A DNA stretch of 8,144 bases, taken from UBA6345 sp045577635 (GTDB lineage Bacteria > Bacillota > Clostridia > Christensenellales > UBA1242). Positions within the stretch are counted from its first letter, which is position 1; each line of letters starts with the position of its first letter. Under the pieces are notes generated by a model, which worked only from the letters and a program-made list of their open reading frames with translations, did no database searches and was not told the DNA's origin. Shown here piece by piece: positions 6,442-8,144 of the stretch. The translations under genes and the position numbers were made by a program. Location of the stretch: NCBI GenBank assembly GCA_045577635.1, contig JAZNIS010000100.1, forward strand, positions 1 to 8,144. The letters run 5' to 3'.

Positions 6442-7296
6442 TTAACCTAAAAATTTGTTTGCATAAGTGCAAGTTTTGCAAAATTCTTCGGTGGTGTTTC
6501 TATCGGTAAACCCTTTATAAATGTTTTGTGCCCTTGCACAGTTTAAAATATCGGTTATTTTACTTTTAAAAATATTGCCAAGTGCAAGTTTCCCTTCGCT
6601 ATCTAAACAACAAGCAACAACCGTTCCATCACATAAAATGCCAAAATGCGACCTTAACCCATAACAAAATTTAACAGAATTTTCTTCTTTATTTTCGGTG
6701 TTAATGGGCCACTCAAAAACATCGGCAAAACTTATATAAATTTTGTTTGTTATGCTTGTGTGTCGGTCTAAATTTTCGGTTGTTAAATTAGTGTTAAATG
6801 TTTTATTTATTTTTTCTATTATATTTTTATTTAATGTGTTTTTGTCGCCTGTTTCGTTCCATAATCTAAATTCAATGTAGGTTTCACCACTATCTGCAAT
6901 TTCTTTACAGGACGAAAGCACTTTTTCTAAATAGTCATCTAACGAATTTGGATTAGTATTTGCTTCAAAACTATGTAAACTAACCGAAATTCGCTTTGCA
7001 CAACCTGTTTTTAACAACTCTAAATTTTGTTTGAGTAATGTTCCGTTTGTGGTTAAATACACGGCTAAATTTTTACTATTACAAATTTCAAATATCTCTT
7101 TTATGTTTGGGTGCAACAAAGGTTCGCCCATAAGGTGCAAACAAATAGTGTTTGTTAAGGGCGAAATTTCATCTGTAATATAATCAAATTCTTTAACTGT
7201 CATAAACTTTTTAGGCCTACTGTTTTTAGGACAAAACGAGCAGTTAAGATTACATATATTAGTTATTTCCACATAAATTTGCTTAAACTTTCTCAT
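6442..7296 (-). CDS. Radical SAM protein with SPASM-like C-terminal cluster domain
   Basis: A 284-residue enzyme. The radical SAM [4Fe-4S] motif is CNLNCSFC (Cys15, Cys19, Cys22), preceded by VEITNI. A GGEP-like motif follows in HLMGEPLLHP (54-63), then LTTNGTLL (81-88) and ISVSLHSFEAN (103-113), all typical of a complete SAM-cleaving barrel. The C-terminus has a reduced SPASM-like arrangement: Cys211, Cys222, the DGTVVACC segment (Cys229/230), ALGNIF, and a terminal CKTC (Cys273, Cys276). This suggests one auxiliary Fe-S cluster. It matches the size and motifs of a widespread Bacillota radical SAM/SPASM family of unknown substrate. It resembles peptide-modifying SPASM enzymes only at family level. 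ATG at 7296 is the first residue of a family-typical start, but it has no SD: AGG lies only one base before the ATG, too close to serve. The gene stands alone, after the PHP gene terminator. Confidence 0.9.
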   Translation of the reverse strand: MRKFKQIYVEITNICNLNCSFCPKNSRPKKFMTVKEFDYITDEISPLTNTICLHLMGEPLLHPNIKEIFEICNSKNLAVYLTTNGTLLKQNLELLKTGCAKRISVSLHSFEANTNPNSLDDYLEKVLSSCKEIADSGETYIEFRLWNETGDKNTLNKNIIEKINKTFNTNLTTENLDRHTSITNKIYISFADVFEWPINTENKEENSVKFCYGLRSHFGILCDGTVVACCLDSEGKLALGNIFKSKITDILNCARAQNIYKGFTDRNTTEEFCKTCTYANKFLG

Positions 7297-7311
7297 ACCT
7301 ATATCTTACCA
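7297..7311 (-). promoter_or_regulatory. Extended -10 promoter abutting the radical SAM start codon
   Basis: Minus strand: TGG-TAAGAT (TGG 7311-7309, hexamer 7308-7303), then six bases (ATAGGT) and the ATG at 7296. I see no good -35 at the right distance in the T-rich upstream tract; the extended -10 may compensate. The predicted start coincides with the A of the ATG. Confidence 0.5.
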
Positions 7312-7352
7312 AATTTAAAAAAAATTAAAAACTAAAACCTTGTTATAACAAC

Positions 7353-7385
7353 AAAAAACTAATCCAAACTTGGATTAGTTTTTTT
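7353..7385 (-). terminator. Intrinsic terminator of the PHP gene (symmetrical)
   Basis: Perfect 15-bp arms (7353-7367 and 7370-7384) around a 2-base centre; the real hairpin would open a few central pairs. The core is ACTAATCC/GGATTAGT flanked by A-runs and T-runs, so it can act on both strands. It starts about 26 bases after the PHP stop at 7411. Confidence 0.9.
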
Positions 7386-7410
7386 ACACCACAATAAATT
7401 TTTTATTTAA

Positions 7411-8144
7411 CTATGCCTTCTTACGATTTTTAACACTGTGCACAGCTTTTATTTCATTAAAATATTGTGCAGGAACATCCATTTTGTTAAGCAAATCATC
7501 ACCATTAGGATCTTGAATATGAAAATCACTACCACCACTTATCATAAGATTGTGTTTGCGACAGAACGATTCTAAATATTCTATTTTTTCTGGATGATTA
7601 GATGATGGATGGTAACATTCCACACCACACACGAAATCCTTAACACCATCTAGCACCTTATTCATATTTTTGCCATACTGATACGGATGAGCTAAAAATG
7701 GCATACCACCCAGCTCTTGTATCAAACCACATATTTTTTGATATGAAGGATACACTTTGTGTGGAGCTATAAATATTTTAGATGCTGGATTATTTAACCC
7801 CTCTCTTAAAAATGCACTAACACTATTTAATAAATTAGGATTTTCTGTGTATAAAAATTGTGAAGCTACCGGATCTTGTAAAATTACTTCGTGTAGTTTT
7901 TCTAAAACCATAGGACATTTTTTTGTGAAATCTATACTATTAGGATCATATTTCAATTTAACCCCGTATTTTGCAAAAACTTTTGGAGTTTCGTTACTAC
8001 GGTATCTTTCCAGAATATTTTCAGTAACTCCATATTTATCTAAATATTTTTTTGCAGCCACAACATCTATGCCATAACCTAATATTTCAATGGGAACATC
8101 TCCATAAGCACAATTAAATTCGCAACCCGTAATATAATCAAAAT
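7411..8144 (-). CDS. PHP-domain metal-dependent phosphoesterase (5' end beyond window)
   Basis: The frame is open from the right edge (first full codon at 8142) to TAG at 7411-7413, 243 visible residues. The GTG at 8061 is internal. The 27 residues before it contain YITGCEF and IEILGYGID, which match the conserved PHP stretch usually written PGiE and iHiLGYgiD. Later motifs are PFLAHPYQYG (visible residues 148-157), GVECYHPSSNHPE (173-185) and GGSDFH (203-208), which supply metal-binding His152, Asp206 and His208. The first PHP motif (HxHxxxSD) would lie outside the window. The family includes YciV/TrpH-type nucleases and 3',5'-nucleoside bisphosphate phosphatases; the exact substrate here cannot be read. 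At the position where YciV-like members usually have His (HiLGY), this protein has Glu (EILGY). It is followed by a strong terminator. Confidence 0.87.
   Translation of the reverse strand, partial: FDYITGCEFNCAYGDVPIEILGYGIDVVAAKKYLDKYGVTENILERYRSNETPKVFAKYGVKLKYDPNSIDFTKKCPMVLEKLHEVILQDPVASQFLYTENPNLLNSVSAFLREGLNNPASKIFIAPHKVYPSYQKICGLIQELGGMPFLAHPYQYGKNMNKVLDGVKDFVCGVECYHPSSNHPEKIEYLESFCRKHNLMISGGSDFHIQDPNGDDLLNKMDVPAQYFNEIKAVHSVKNRKKA

Noticed and set aside
6234..7296. RiPP system: radical SAM/SPASM enzyme with the 22-residue peptide as precursor
   Set aside because: The peptide is almost all transmembrane, lacks Cys and a leader/core layout, and has its own promoter. The enzyme matches a widespread family that I do not associate with a precursor. 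No protease or dedicated exporter is adjacent. Adjacency alone is not enough.
8059..8061. GTG at 8061 as start of the PHP gene
   Set aside because: The frame continues upstream with conserved PHP sequence (ITGCEF, EILGYGID), so this is an internal Val.
7757..8077. 106-codon plus-strand frame within the PHP gene
   Set aside because: It is antisense to conserved PHP sequence and shows no motif or start signal.

Overview
This 8.1 kb window is AT-rich and every credible gene lies on the minus strand. It looks like an uncultured gut-type Bacillota (low-GC Gram-positive) genome. The reasons are a classical lipobox, SigA-like promoters, intrinsic terminators with U-tracts, ordinary use of TGA as a stop, and several protein families common in gut Clostridia/Bacilli. 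That placement is inference from content; no rRNA or marker gene is present.

Reading in the direction of transcription (high to low coordinates): (1) a 5'-truncated PHP-domain phosphoesterase (8144-7411) ends at a strong hairpin terminator (7353-7385). (2) A radical SAM/SPASM-like enzyme (7296-6442) follows, from a promoter whose predicted start site falls on its ATG. (3) A previously easy-to-miss 22-codon gene (6302-6234) encodes a single-span membrane microprotein. It has its own promoter, a perfect Shine-Dalgarno sequence and its own terminator. (4) A fusion of a YwaF/TMEM164-like multispanning membrane domain to a C-terminal Nudix domain (6086-4848) has its own promoter, SD and terminator. 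(5) A two-gene operon holds a MacB-type ABC transporter with fused ATPase and FtsX-like permease (4741-2087). One base after its stop comes a large surface lipoprotein (2085 to beyond position 1) with Cys-containing mini-repeats and three LamG/concanavalin-like modules. The lipoprotein has no stop codon inside the window, so it continues past the left edge.

The genes form short, insulated transcription units, and only the ABC transporter and lipoprotein clearly work together, probably at the cell envelope. Two genes (ABC transporter, radical SAM) lack an SD and have promoters that predict leaderless mRNAs, while two others (microprotein, Nudix fusion) have about 28-nt leaders with SDs. I see no CRISPR array, insertion sequence, tRNA, rRNA or phage gene.
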